This document shows positions 15,051-25,828 of a DNA stretch of 64,000 nucleotides, piece after piece. The translations under genes and the position numbers were made by a program. The stretch's first letter is position 1; the number at the start of each line of letters is the position of its first letter. The stretch spans positions 832,001-896,000 of the forward strand of contig CM061107.1 in assembly GCA_030770545.1 (NCBI GenBank). The letters are read 5' to 3'. The notes under the pieces are model-generated. The model worked only from the letters and a program-made list of their open reading frames with translations. It ran no database searches and was not told the DNA's origin. Source of the DNA: Macropodus opercularis (Eukaryota; Chordata; Actinopteri; Anabantiformes; Osphronemidae).

Positions 15051-15180
15051 GCAGCTTCCACTAATGATTTTTATTTAACTGAAAAAAGCAATTAGCCTAA
15101 AGAGCCCATGAGGTGTAATTAAGCATGCAGCTGATTTTCAGACGTGCCCTTTGTTATTAAATGGGTCTTTATGTCAGCGC
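15051..15180. promoter_or_regulatory. Candidate noncoding regulatory block in grid1 intron 1
   Basis: The stretch is AT-rich between GC-rich flanks and contains ACTAATGATTTTTATTT, GCAATTAGCC, GTAATTAAGCATGCAG and TTATTAAATGGG, that is, several homeodomain-like cores close together. It has no ORF or repeat structure. An enhancer role is inferred from composition alone. Confidence 0.22.
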
Positions 15181-16291
15181 TTAGACTCTGAACGGTTCCG
15201 ACACTTTCACTTCTTCAGGGCTCGATTAGCATAGCAGCACCCAAATAATGTCCCGATCACTAAGAGCCAGCGCTTTCTGCTGGCAGTCCCATGATGCCTT
15301 GCTGCACATCTCAAAGATGTGCAAAGTGCCGCTGCACAGCAACAGTGAGTTGGGTGGTGTCTGAAACGTTACCCACAATGCAACATGAGCAACAGCACGG
15401 CCAGCTAACTTCTAACCCCACAGCCTCAGGGAGTCGAAGCCCAGACTCCACCGACCGGACTTGGTTCTTGTGCAGGTCCAGATGAACAGAACCGTCGCTG
15501 ACGTCTCTGTTCCAGAACCACCTGGCGAGTCAGAGCTTCATCGTCCTGCAGCTGACTGTGAGGCTTCCTGCTGCTGCATCAAAGAGCCAAGTTCACACGT
15601 CTTCAGCTGAGATTTGTGCTGAGAACCGGGAGGAAGCCTCTACAAAATGCAACGAGAGGCAGATGTTAGAGCCTCTGCTCCGTTCTACACACGAGCTAAT
15701 GTCCGCGTCTGCTGCCTCTCGTGTCTCGTCTCACTACTTGGCATCACCCTCGTCCCCTTGTTGTGGCATTAACTGTTCTGTGTTCTCGATAATCCCGTAT
15801 CTGTGTTCCCTGTTGTTTCCATGTGGACGGGATGCAGACTTTGTCCTGAGGGACAGTAAAGCATCCATCTGCCCATCTCATCCCTGGTCAGGACCAACGG
15901 ACGCGTCCACGCTGAGATTCACTCTGCAGAACCAGGGGATATTTGCTAAACGGTGCCTTTGGTCTGTGGGCAGCAGGTGTCTCATCCAGTGACTGTCATC
16001 AGTACATGCACAACGGAGATGACGGCATAATTACAGCTGCCATGAAGGGACCACAGGACGCTCGTCTCACGTGAAGCTGCACTGTCGTTTTGAAGCGCTG
16101 ACATCTCATCATAATGAAGTCATTGGAGGTGGGAAGCTTCCTCTTTGGCTGAAGGGCCCCCACCCTCCATCCGCTCGGAGCGTTTGTTTGGTCACTTCCG
16201 CCTTTTGGTGACTCTCGAGCCGCGTGACGCGTCCAATCGTCTCCGAGCAAACGGAGCCTCCGAGTGAAATGAGAGCAAATGAGGGAGTTGG

Positions 16292-16297
16292 TATAAA
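16292..16297 (+). promoter_or_regulatory. Consensus TATA box on the strand opposite grid1
   Basis: GGTATAAAGCCCGAG is a strong TATA element in a locally GC-rich, promoter-like context, pointing away from grid1 exon 1 into its first intron. A start about 30 bases downstream would give a transcript antisense to grid1. The first plus-strand ATG after it (16421) opens a 97-codon frame of low complexity (proline/serine then an arginine run) that I do not regard as a real protein, so any product is more likely noncoding. Confidence 0.25.
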
Positions 16298-17095
16298 GCC
16301 CGAGCTGCTGTGAGTGTGAGCCAGTCAGCGCTGTCTCACTGAGGCTGCTCTGCTCGCAGACGCCGCTTCATCCTCCCGCAACTCCGGCTTTTACTAAAGC
16401 GGCTTGACGCAAAGCGAGAAATGAAACTGTCACCAGATGAGAAACCAGAGGCCGCTCCGGCCTCCTCGGCTCTGGGGCCGACGATGCCGCTTCAGAGCCC
16501 AGACAGTCGGCGTTTGTCCCCTTTGTCATCACTTCCCCTGGCACAGCTGATTAACATTTCACTCACGTCCAATCCAAAGTTCAGGCTTACAGATGAGGGG
16601 AGGCGAAGGAGAGAGAGATGGAGGAGGAGGAGGAGGAGGAGGGCGGGGGGAGGACGGATGGACGAAGCAAACCCACCACTGGCTCCTCTTGCCAGTCTCA
16701 CGGTCTCTATGTGAATGTGACTCAACATGATCTCAGCCTGTCTGGGAAGCAGGGAGGACGGGAGGACGGGGGATGGATGGAGGGGGTGGCGCAACACTTT
16801 GCGGGCACTTGTACCCGGCTGCGCTGCGTCTGAGCCTGGATGCAACAGCGTCCCTGCCTCCAGCTCGTTATCCTGACGCGACCACAAACGTCAGGTCTGA
16901 GGTCAGGACATGAGAAAACAGCAGGACGCACAGAAACGAATGTTCAAATTGGGCCATAAGTCAAGTTGAAGACACCTGATGTAGACAGAAGCACCACGAC
17001 CCGCGTCTGAGCTCACGTTACGCTCTGAGCCTGCATCCAACCACAGCAAAGCCCTGCACAGCAAAACCTGAAAGAACCACCGGCTGGTGTCTTAC

Positions 17096-17207
17096 CAATG
17101 TGAATGATGGAGTCCGCGCTCACTGTGTTGCACTGCAATATCCACAGGGAATGAAAGAACAAAATCAGCATCTCCATCTCCAGGTCGAGCCGAAGAGGCG
17201 CATCCAC
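17096..17207 (-). CDS. grid1: grid1 coding exon 1: signal peptide and mature N-terminus of glutamate receptor delta-1
   Basis: The exon starts at the ATG at 17207 and ends at a GTAAG donor directly after the first base of a Gly codon, in phase with exon 2. It encodes a short leader, a hydrophobic signal segment (LILFFHSLWILQC) and then ADSIIHIG, the typical first residues of mature delta receptors. In-frame methionines at residues 11 and 13, just before the hydrophobic run, are alternative starts that would leave a more ordinary signal peptide. The protein is a postsynaptic, cerebellin-binding member of the ionotropic glutamate receptor superfamily. The upstream flank carries a GGA/CT simple-sequence block. 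The gene is on the same strand as wapl, as in mammals. Confidence 0.92.
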
Positions 17208-18500
17208 GGATCCACCTCGCTGATTTCTGTGCTTTTTTCAGTGACGAGCAAATCCAAACACGATGCGTAAAAGCAGCAGCACCGGGGAACCGCGCTGAGT
17301 GAAATCACCACCAATGCGAATAAAAATCCCAAAGACCAAACTGTTCGTCGGAGTCTGAAGGCAGAACAAGGGCAGCAAAGAAAAGAAATAGACGCTTCCT
17401 GGAGAAACAACCCCGGTTAAGACAAGAGGGAAGAGGGGGATGATGAGAGGAAACACCGGGGGTTTGTTTCCGAGGCTGGGATCCGCCGGACGAGCAGCTC
17501 TGACTCTCTACCTCCGAGTCTGAGACATAACACACTGCAAAGTGCGGAGGAGGAGGAGGAGGAGGAGGAGGGACGCTCTCTCTCTCTCTCTCTCGCTCCC
17601 TCTTTCTCTCTCTTCTTCTCCGACCCACGTGATTGCGGAGCCTCTATCCACGGCGCTGGTCGCCCGACCGGAGAAAAGCGAGTGGAGAGATGGAAGGATG
17701 GATGGGAGCCGCGCGCACCGCTGAGGAGACGGAGGGGACGAGACTGGGAGGGAGTCGCGCCCCGGACTTAACGAACGCTTGGCCGGTAGGTGTTGAGGGA
17801 TGAGTCAGAGGTGGGAAGGTGCCGGTGCCGGTACTGAACCCGAAGCGTTCTGCTCCGACCGCGGAGCGTTAACTCAGACTAGAGGGTCCGTCAGCGCCGT
17901 ATCGCCGTGTTGCAGTGAAACTGTTGCATGTTCATCACACCACCCTTCCTCTGCTGATGACTCCACTCAGGAAAGTCTGGTTCTCCTGGCGGGGAAGGGA
18001 GACGCAGCGGGTCTACAGAACCCGCCCTGCCCAGTTTCATCACTGTGAGGTGGGTGATGCGCGGCCACACTGACAGAAGGAGCCGGTAGCCGAACGGTGA
18101 TGTGTCCCACTCCCGCTCCAGCCTCTGGACTCAAGGCGAGCAGCGCTGCGGTGTCACCACAAGCGTAAAAGCTACGATTCTTAAAACCCCCAGAAGGAGA
18201 GTATGAAACCAAAGGAGGCGAGGAGAGCGAGTGGTGACAGTGGGCAGGGCTGGGCGAGGGCATGGGGGCCGTCTGGGGCATGAAGAGTGGGTGAACGAGG
18301 ACCTTGGACCGTCCTGGTCCTGGAGGGAGGAGAAGCAGGGATTCACCACGTCAGCAGCAGCAGCGGTTCTCGCTGGGGCTTCGATTAAAGCAGCCTCAGC
18401 TGCAGCGTCCACGTTTAAGTGACGGACTGTGGCGGCGCCGACCTGTGAGTGAGGAGCTTCCTGTGCGCGCGTGCGACGCCACTGACCTTTTCTCGTGATG
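17208..18500 (-). promoter_or_regulatory. grid1: grid1 5' UTR/promoter region, GC-rich
   Basis: The region upstream of the grid1 start is GC- and CpG-rich and free of convincing coding sequence. It contains a purine/pyrimidine simple-sequence block at 17546-17606. No TATA box was recognised at a suitable distance on the minus strand, so the promoter is probably of the CpG type. The transcription start could not be placed. Confidence 0.5.
17546..17606. repeat. (GGA)n followed directly by (CT)n
   Basis: On the plus strand about nine GGA units (17546-17572) are followed within three bases by about ten CT units (17575-17594) and more pyrimidine-rich sequence. The strand thus switches from all-purine to all-pyrimidine about 0.35 kb upstream of the grid1 ATG, probably within or near its 5' UTR or promoter. 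Confidence 0.9.
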
Positions 18501-20637
18501 TCATTCCAGGTGAGGATCGCGCGGGATGTGGGAACCAGGTTTCGCTCAGCGGGACGAAGATTACTACACTTGACTTTACAATTAAAGGATATTTCTTGCG
18601 AATGAAAGAGACTCAGAAATGTCTTTTAATTGTTTGGCCAAGTCTAGTTCGGCTAAAGTTCTGAGGCGACCAGGTGCCGCCTGCTCATGGGTCCCGGACG
18701 CTTTCAGCACCTCCCGGGCGGACAGCTCCTCCGGAAGCACCGCGCTACGGCGGCCCAGAGGCGCCAATAGACTCAGGTTGTTAATGATGGATACACACTA
18801 AATAATCACACTGACCAGATTCTACTAATAGGGATCAACATCATGAAGACACCATGTTATTAGTTCAGTGTAACAGACTCATTAGTTAATTATGGCAGCT
18901 TCATCTATTCAATACAGTGTTGCTTCATATTTAACAAACATAAACATATGTAAATACAGTCGTTATGACACAGACTTTATGTGTTGACCTGTTGTTAATC
19001 GTTCATTGTGTTGTGAAACAGAAACACACACCTGGACTGTAACCGGCTTGTTACAGCAGAGTCTCTACAGGCGGAACATGGAGCATCACACCACCCAGTG
19101 GCGGCGAGCGGGTACTGCAGAGCTTTTATTCTGAAAGAGAGAGGCCGACTCAAGAGCAGCAAACATTTCAGCTGAACAGCACAGAAGACCTGGGTTCTTC
19201 AAGCAGAGTGGGCAGTTCCATAGACTGACCGCAGGTCAGCGGGACTCTCCAGGCCCAGACCTGTACTGGTGCATAAACTCATTCAATCTTGACAGAAGTA
19301 GCGAGTAGAGCTGAGGCTGCTGCCTACTACTATTAGTAGTAACAGGATTTTCCTCTTTCAGCATAAAGTCTAAACGTCTCCTTTCAGCACTTGTCTACGC
19401 ATGTGAACACACCTAGTAAATCCTGCTCCATCGATTAGTGTCCAGTACTGTTATGAAAATCGGCTTTAATAGGATGAAGAGACCGAAGAGGACAAACTTC
19501 ATCTCATCCGTTAAGCTCAGCAGCTGAATCAATCCAGGTCTCAGAGACACATGATGACACAGCTGATCACAAACAATAATCATCATCTCTCAATCACTCG
19601 ATGGCGCGTCAGACGTCTGCGTCGTGAAGAGTCGCCTCCCTCCAAAAATAAACCGCGGCTCCTTTCGCGTGATGACAGACTAATTGCATCCTCATCTCTC
19701 TGCGGTTTAATGAACTGTCAGGTAGCATCATCACACACTTTCATTGCTTCCCTGTGCGACACACGTCTTCACAGTAACTGACAATGTGTGTGTGTGTGGG
19801 GGGGTCGCTCAGGTGCTGGTGGCCATGATTTACAGCAGCATGTCACATGTGAACAGCACAGTCAGTACAGTAACTACTGCCATTCAACGTGTCAACGACT
19901 CAGAGGAAAGTGAAGCTTTGACAGCTTTAATGTTTGGGAGGATGCAGCTGACGTGGTTCTGTTGGTGTCATCAGGCTGTGACCTCCAGTCTAGAAAATGG
20001 TGGTGGTTCTTTGGGTTGTGAATGAGGAGAAGCATCTCAAAGTTTTGTTCACGAGTGAGGAAAATGAAGTGAGAGACAGATGGTTGCACTAATGCAGATG
20101 TGGTGAAGATGAAGCTGAGCCTAACAGAAGAGCTCTCAGTTCCAACCTTCTCATATGGTCATGAACAAAGCTCACAAATAAAATGAGCTTTGTCTGAAGT
20201 TTGTGTTGGCTGAACAGCAGAGCAGAGTACTGGTATGAGTAGGCAGAAAGTGAATGACTTCAACATCTTGGTCTGTGAGAACGTTGTAGTGGAAAATGTG
20301 TATATACCTGGGATGGAATATATGCTCAGAATGTATAGGATGGAATTTGTACTCTATGTATGTATTAACAGGAATAGTCATATTCATAAGTGCAGGCATG
20401 AAGTAAGATAGTCAGGCCATGAGTTACAGAGTTTGAACCCCTGTTCTAGCGTAAACAGGATGCTCTCTCCCACATCTGGAAAGTTCACACTGTGAACGTT
20501 CTTGGCGTGTGGCCGCTCTGGGAACACGCCAGGTCGAAGTGACACAGCACAATTCATAACACACCAAAGCAACACACTGCAAAGAAACCCTGTATTCTCC
20601 AAATAATCAATTTGCACACATTGATCAGCTCAGAACG
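18500..20637. other. Intergenic region between grid1 and the SNTX-like gene
   Basis: No gene, tRNA-like element or recognisable transposon was seen. There is a short TG run near 19786-19798 followed by a G run. ORFs here are short and without domains. Confidence 0.6.
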
Positions 20638-20643
20638 TTTATT
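20638..20643 (-). terminator. Poly(A) signal of the SNTX-like gene
   Basis: TTTATT on the plus strand reads AATAAA on the minus strand, about 515 bases downstream of the stop codon of the SNTX-like gene. A second, less clean AT-rich stretch at 20788-20803 could also serve. Confidence 0.5.
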
Positions 20644-21156
20644 GAAGACACAGGAACAGTCTGTGTTACAGTAGCACATCACAGCTTCTCCTCCTCCTTC
20701 CTGGTCTTCACAGGTTCAGAGCCACAAGTTAAAAATCACAGCCAGTGTCAGATAGTTGTAAAATGTCCCAAAACATCCCTAAAATCCCATTTTTATTATT
20801 ATTACACCACCTACTCAAACACAAACTGCAGCCTTATGTTAACTAAGTAATGATTGACGCTATATACCCAGAATCTTTTTTATCAAGACTACATTTAGCA
20901 TCTCACTTTTACACTGATACATTAAACAAAGTTCTATAAAAGAGTGGAAGCAAATAAAGTATGAACCATCCCAGAAACCTGTGGATCTGTCAGAACTAGA
21001 ACAGAAAGAAAGAACAACAGTTACACCAAAAGCAGAAGATAAAACCCTAAACCCTCATCACATCATTTGCTTTATAGTTATTAAGACAAACCGCAGCTGT
21101 TTTACATTCAGTGCATGGACACAACCATGGAGCAACTAAAAACAGAATGTTTCTTA

Positions 21157-23608
21157 TTAAGCAGACTCAGTCTGGGTACAGATCGGATCTGCTTCTTTAA
21201 GACGCAGATAAATATAGTTGTTAGTGTAACGAAGGCAGAAGCCAGGATAAACAGGCTCAGAGAATTCGGTGTAGAAGGTGTAGATGTGGCTCAGTGTGTT
21301 AGAGGTGGCATCATAGAAGCTCAGGGTTCCAGCAGGCCAATCCAGGTACACCCCAAGTATTTTGCATCCAGAAGATGGAAGAGGACCGTTCCACACAGCG
21401 ACTTTATGATATGCTTGCAGACAACCTTTGTGCATTTCAAAATACCAGGACACTTCATTCTCTCCAAACTGGGTTGCAGAGCTGTTTCCTTTCCTTTCAA
21501 TTCTATTGTATGCAACGGCCACACCAACATGGCTAGAATCACCACTACTCCACTCCACCTCCCAGTAATAACGTCCTTTCAGACCCTCTCTGCACAGAAC
21601 CTGTGGCAGTGAGTCAAACCTGTCTGGATGGTCAGGGTACGTCTGAGGCTCTGATGCAACGATCACCCTCTTGTTTCCATCAGACAGAATGAGCTGTGTG
21701 TTTACAGTGTTGGGGTCCATGGTGAGATTAGTGGCATCTGATGAGAGACCAAGACACAGTTAATGGGCATTTACATCAATACATGCATATAAGACAACAA
21801 TGTGGCGATGATGGATTAGTTCAGATGAAACTGGGAGCTAAGTACTTACACTGCATCAAATCATTTCGGGTGGCTTTCATAACATCGGGGAAGTTAAGAG
21901 GGAAATCATCATTGACCAGAACACTGTTGTTGTAATGGTAGATGGTTGATCCCTGGTACTTCTCATTTGGCAAAGTTGCCACAAGGAAACAGAATCTGGT
22001 CTTGTTCTTCGAATCACTGGCAAAGCCATGAAAAGCTGCAGCTTTCTCTCTCATTTTGAGGACAACTTTATCTGAGTAGTACCACGGGTCTTCTTTTGTC
22101 TGAGGGACATTCTCCTCATTGGATGGTCCAGGTGTATCTAAGAACTGGGCCATCTGGTCCAGGTAGGGGTCATCACGTTTCACAGAGGTGAAGTCAAAGC
22201 ACAGAGCTCGATAGGCACCTTTAGCCATAACCTCTCTGTCCAGGTCTGACTGACGTGCAACCATCTTAACATTTGTTCCGTCCATCACCATGTCGACACA
22301 GGACCTGATGACGTTGACTTCTCGTTCTCTGTTGGTCAACCACTTGTCTAAGTTGTCATAACTAAAAGGTGAATCTTTCATTTCAAAGAAATTTTCTACT
22401 GAAGAATGATCCTCCTGACCTTTACGAATCAAAGGAACATTCTTCTGCATCAGCTGCTGGAGCTTTAATTTGTAACCTTCACAATAGTTTTGGAACTTTC
22501 TCAACTTATCTCTAATCTGTGGCACATTCTCCACCACGTCATCATCCAGAAGCTCGTTGCATCTCATTTCAGCTTGACGAATATCTTCAAGAGCTTTCTC
22601 AACTTTCTTTACAAGGTCAGGGCAGATCGTACCCTTCAGCTCAGCAGCTGTGGGACTGAATTTCTTCAGTGGCGTCAGCCAGACCTTCAGTGGAACACCA
22701 ATGTCGTCCCCCAGTAGCTTTGGGAGACCTATGTAGGTCTGCACTGCCTCTTCAAATGTTGAAGGATTGCTTGGAAGAATGAAATCCCCAATGAAGGTGC
22801 AGGAGAATTTAGCAACCAAAGCTTTTTCCTCATCAGTCAGCTTGATGCCAACTTTCCCTTCAATATCAACTAAAGGAATCTTCTTTATGAGAGCTTGCAT
22901 GCTGCCCTGGATGTCTTGAACGCTGCTAGTATCTAACTTCTCACTGTCAAACACAAAGAAAGCATTTGCCCCATAAAGGATGCCGGTGACTACATGTGTT
23001 GCAGACTCTCTCACAGGACCAGGGACGTTTAGCTTGTTCTTGTCTTCGTGTTCGCTCATTGAAAACTGTCGGAAGGTGGTGACAGCTTTGAACTGAAGGG
23101 TCACTCTGCTGTGATTCTTAGATTTTTTCTGATCATTCAGATACTTTGCAGATCCTTCAACGTCAACCAACCCTCCCAGGAAACTGGCCTTTAGAGACGC
23201 ATTGATGTCGAGCAGAGAGGACTTGGATTCAAAGGAATCAGATGTAGTTACTTCAAATGAACTGCTGTGCAGACGCTGCTCAGATATGTGCTCTTGTAGA
23301 GTTTTTCTATCCCACAATGTGAAGCCTGGAATTAAAGAAAAGTGACCTTAGCCTGAAAACAAGTAAAACACACATTTTTTCAAATCTCTCACTTTTCCAG
23401 TTCTAATTTTTGTTAAATGCTAATGACAGTGAGTTAATTGTTGGTATTTCCAGGAACTCTGGTTCCTTACAGCTACAAATAAATGTGTTCCACTGTAAAT
23501 GCTGTCAGTCACGGTACCTGTCTGCAGTTCATCCTTGTGAGCATCATACAGCATTCCAAGGGTGAAAGGTCGGCCCAGGGCAGCCACTATCTTCTGATCT
23601 GAGTCCAT
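21157..23608 (-). CDS. Stonustoxin/neoverrucotoxin-subunit-like protein (MACPF-type, PRY-SPRY C-terminus)
   Basis: Three coding exons (23518-23608, 21850-23325, 21157-21737) join in frame with both introns in phase 1, giving 715 codons, about the length of the family. Exon 1 carries the family's typical opening with ALGRPFTLGMLYDA and no signal peptide. Exon 2 holds the perforin-like (MACPF) part, with GGLVDVEGSAKYLND and ILYGANAFFVFDSEK, then the helical and thioredoxin-like parts. Exon 3 encodes a complete PRY-SPRY domain (WEVEWSSGD, LGVYLDWPAGTLSFYDA). Domain limits by analogy with the solved SNTX structure: MACPF about 1-265, helical 266-385, thioredoxin-like 386-520, PRY-SPRY 525-715. 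All splice sites are GT-AG and no disruption is seen. The name comes from the venom proteins of stonefish. Non-venomous fish carry many relatives, so a defence or other pore-related role is as likely as a toxic one. A TATA box and a 5' noncoding exon lie upstream. Confidence 0.9.
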
Positions 23609-23618
23609 ATCTTCAACT

Positions 23619-23880
23619 GAGGGAAAACGTCCAAGTTAAACCACAATCACCATCAAACTCATTTCAACTTGGTCTGAACTCCTCCCGCATTTCTGTCTGA
23701 ATCTTCATGTGCAGCTTCATCTGACTTCAGTAGAATCTAACTCATCGATTCCTCTCCCACCATCCATCCTGTTCTCACCTGGTGAAGTTGTGTAGATCAG
23801 CTGAGTTCAGGTTGAGTCTTCTTGACGTCTGGAGCTTCCAGTCTGATGATCTGGGTTCTATCATCTACTTATATGCTGCT
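23619..23880 (-). promoter_or_regulatory. 5' noncoding exon and TATA promoter of the SNTX-like gene
   Basis: The coding exon begins at an acceptor (CCCTCAG) just upstream of 23619. Further upstream a GTGAGA donor follows ...CTTCACCAG at about 23779, which would end a noncoding first exon of about 60 bases. On the minus strand a TATAAG element occupies about 23868-23873, the right distance before such an exon. Confidence 0.5.
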
Positions 23881-24077
23881 GGATGACCCCTCCCACTGCC
23901 TCCTACACTGACACACCCTACAGTTCGTTAGAAGTCGGGTTTATTTACCACCTCTATTATTTTTTAGGTTGTTCTCATATCAACTGTTCACTTGGCACAG
24001 ACATTTGTAAGTGGGAGGCACAACAACAAATATTTACTTACTGTGACATGTTCATAAACCTGAGAAGAGTTCAGTTG

Positions 24078-24180
24078 GACTATGTCGCCACAAAGCCTGA
24101 TTCTGTGGAAGTTCAACTGATGAGCAGTTGTAACGTCCTCTGAGGTTCCAAGGTTTTAAAACCGTCAGACAAAAACGTTG
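24078..24180. repeat. Divergent copy of the duplicated repeat
   Basis: The stretch with CTGATTCTGTGGAAGTTCAA, GATGAGCAG and AAGGTTTTAAAACCGTCAG is also found, with changes and small gaps, at about 24781-24860 and 28415-28495. It shows that the sequence in the 24-28 kb patch belongs to a repeat family rather than being a single duplication. The family was not identified. Confidence 0.7.
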
Positions 24181-24237
24181 ACGACCGAATTGAGACCCCA
24201 TCCCGACCATTAACTTAGGATTAGGTTCCAATGACAC

Positions 24238-24920
24238 CACGTTAGCCACCCCAGTGTTAGTCAGGGCGAGCGGAGGCCAAATGTTGGTCACAACTCAGTA
24301 ACGAACCTGATGCAAATGTAGTGTTAAAGTGTGACGGTGTGCGTCTAAAAACAATAAATCCACAGTGACAGACACACTCAGACCTGTAGAACATTTCAAT
24401 TAGCCCAGCTTCATGTTTTTCACTGTGGTGGAAGCCAAAGTGCTGACACTGGTACATAATGCCTATATTTCTAGGAGGTACTGCTGTTTTAGTTGTGTCT
24501 TTAACGCGGACGTTTCCTGGAGATCAGGAATCTGGCTGGGACAGCAGAGACGCAGACTATAGGAAGAAAAAACAATTCATCACATCAAAGAGCGGATGCA
24601 GAGAAAAACTACGTTTGCATTGAAGGGCCAGTTGTGACAAGCCCATCAACAAGTTTCATACATTAAGTCTGTCAAACCTTTCAACGGCTGTTCTGGAGAA
24701 AGAGCGTTAAGGAATGATTCTGGGGAGTAACTCAGTGTTACTGTTGTTCATCGTATGTTTCCTAAGAACCATTGTCACAACATCTGATTTTGTGGAAGTT
24801 CAACTGATGAGCAGATGGGCAGCTTCCAAGGTTTTAAACCCGTCACAAAAACGTTTTTAGGACAATACTGCTGAACGTTAAAGTTCAACGACAAATCTTA
24901 CGCTATGTTTACACCAAACC
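24238..24920. repeat. Duplicated segment, copy 1 (uninterrupted)
   Basis: This 683-bp segment recurs as 25508-25828 plus 28192-28553. The left part (24238-24558) matches at a constant offset of 1270 bases with at least 200 identical consecutive bases. The right part (24559-24920) matches 28192-28553 with equal length and few differences. The minus-strand ORF found in both copies is identical only because the DNA is; it resembles no known protein. Confidence 0.9.
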
Positions 24921-25226
24921 ATGACCCTGATACGACCCAACTCAACCAGGACGATCACAAAACGATGGTCACACAGCACAAGTGGCAGTCGTTCCTACTT
25001 GAATCGCTTATTGGTGTTTAGGCCACAGCTGAAGACTGAAAACTCCAAATGACCCATTTCTAGTGCAACTGATCACGAGAGCCTACAGGTGTCACAGCGA
25101 GTCTGCAGCGACTGAGTTGGACAGTGGAGAGTTAGACAGAAAGAGATGGGGCCTCTCACGAGGATGTGATTCCTGAAATACACGTCTATGACAGTCAGTC
25201 AGTGTCACAAGGGGCAGTTTTACAGA

Positions 25227-25300
25227 TTCAACTACAGTTGCAAGAAAAAGTATGTGAACCCCTTGGGATTACATGGATTTCTGCATCACAACATTAGACG
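25227..25300 (+). mobile_element. Solo end of a DNA-transposon-like repeat
   Basis: ACAGTTGCAAGAAAAAGTAT followed by GTGAACCCCTTGGGATTACA resembles the terminal sequence of a widespread fish/frog DNA transposon family, probably Tc1/mariner-like. The inverted partner end was not found in the following kilobase, so this is a truncated remnant. Family assignment is from memory of the motif only. Confidence 0.4.
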
Positions 25301-25507
25301 TGGACCAGCCGTCACATTGAGATTGATGCTGTACGAGCACAATGGACGATCGGTGCACGTGTATTTAATAAGGTTGCAACCCTATTACAAGTAGGATCCT
25401 TTTGACACTCCACTGCAACTTTAGCAACCTGTTCAACACTTTATGAGCAATGCCTTCGAAGATCATCAAAAATGTGTAAGAATGAGACCATACTCACCCA
25501 ACGGCAA

Positions 25508-25828
25508 CACGTTAGCCACCCCAGTGTTAGTCAGGGCGAGCGGAGGCCAAATGTTGGTCACAACTCAGTAACGAACCTGATGCAAATGTAGTGTTAAAGT
25601 GTGACGGTGTGCGTCTAAAAACAATAAATCCACAGTGACAGACACACTCAGACCTGTAGAACATTTCAATTAGCCCAGCTTCATGTTTTTCACTGTGGTG
25701 GAAGCCAAAGTGCTGACACTGGTACATAATGCCTATATTTCTAGGAGGTACTGCTGTTTTAGTTGTGTCTTTAACGCGTATGTTTCATGGAGATGAGGAA
25801 TCTGGCTGGGACAGCAGAGACGCAGACT
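25508..25828. repeat. Duplicated segment, copy 2, left part
   Basis: Matches 24238-24558 almost base for base. Differences seen are a few substitutions near 25778-25800. The match stops abruptly at GCAGACT and resumes only at 28192. Confidence 0.9.

Larger units (their letters stand above)
7888..17095 (-). other. grid1: grid1 intron 1
   Basis: This 9.2 kb interval between the two grid1 exons has no convincing coding exon. It holds AT-rich stretches that could be conserved noncoding sequence (one block near 15050-15180 is listed separately), a small hairpin at 15303-15323 and a plus-strand TATA-box element at 16292, about 0.8 kb inside the intron from exon 1. The remaining small ORFs show no domain. 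Confidence 0.75.

Noticed and set aside
16421..16714. 97-codon plus-strand frame after the TATA box
   Set aside because: Low complexity, with an arginine run produced by a GGA repeat and no domain; kept only as a promoter observation.
17305..17628. 107-codon minus-strand frame with an arginine/glutamate run and a proline run
   Set aside because: It is the GGA/CT simple repeat read through in one frame upstream of grid1.
21115..21612. 165-codon plus-strand frame over the PRY-SPRY exon
   Set aside because: Antisense shadow of the SNTX-like gene.
24257..24457. Identical 66-codon minus-strand frames at 24257 and 25527
   Set aside because: Identity comes from the DNA duplication; the frame is not otherwise supported as coding.
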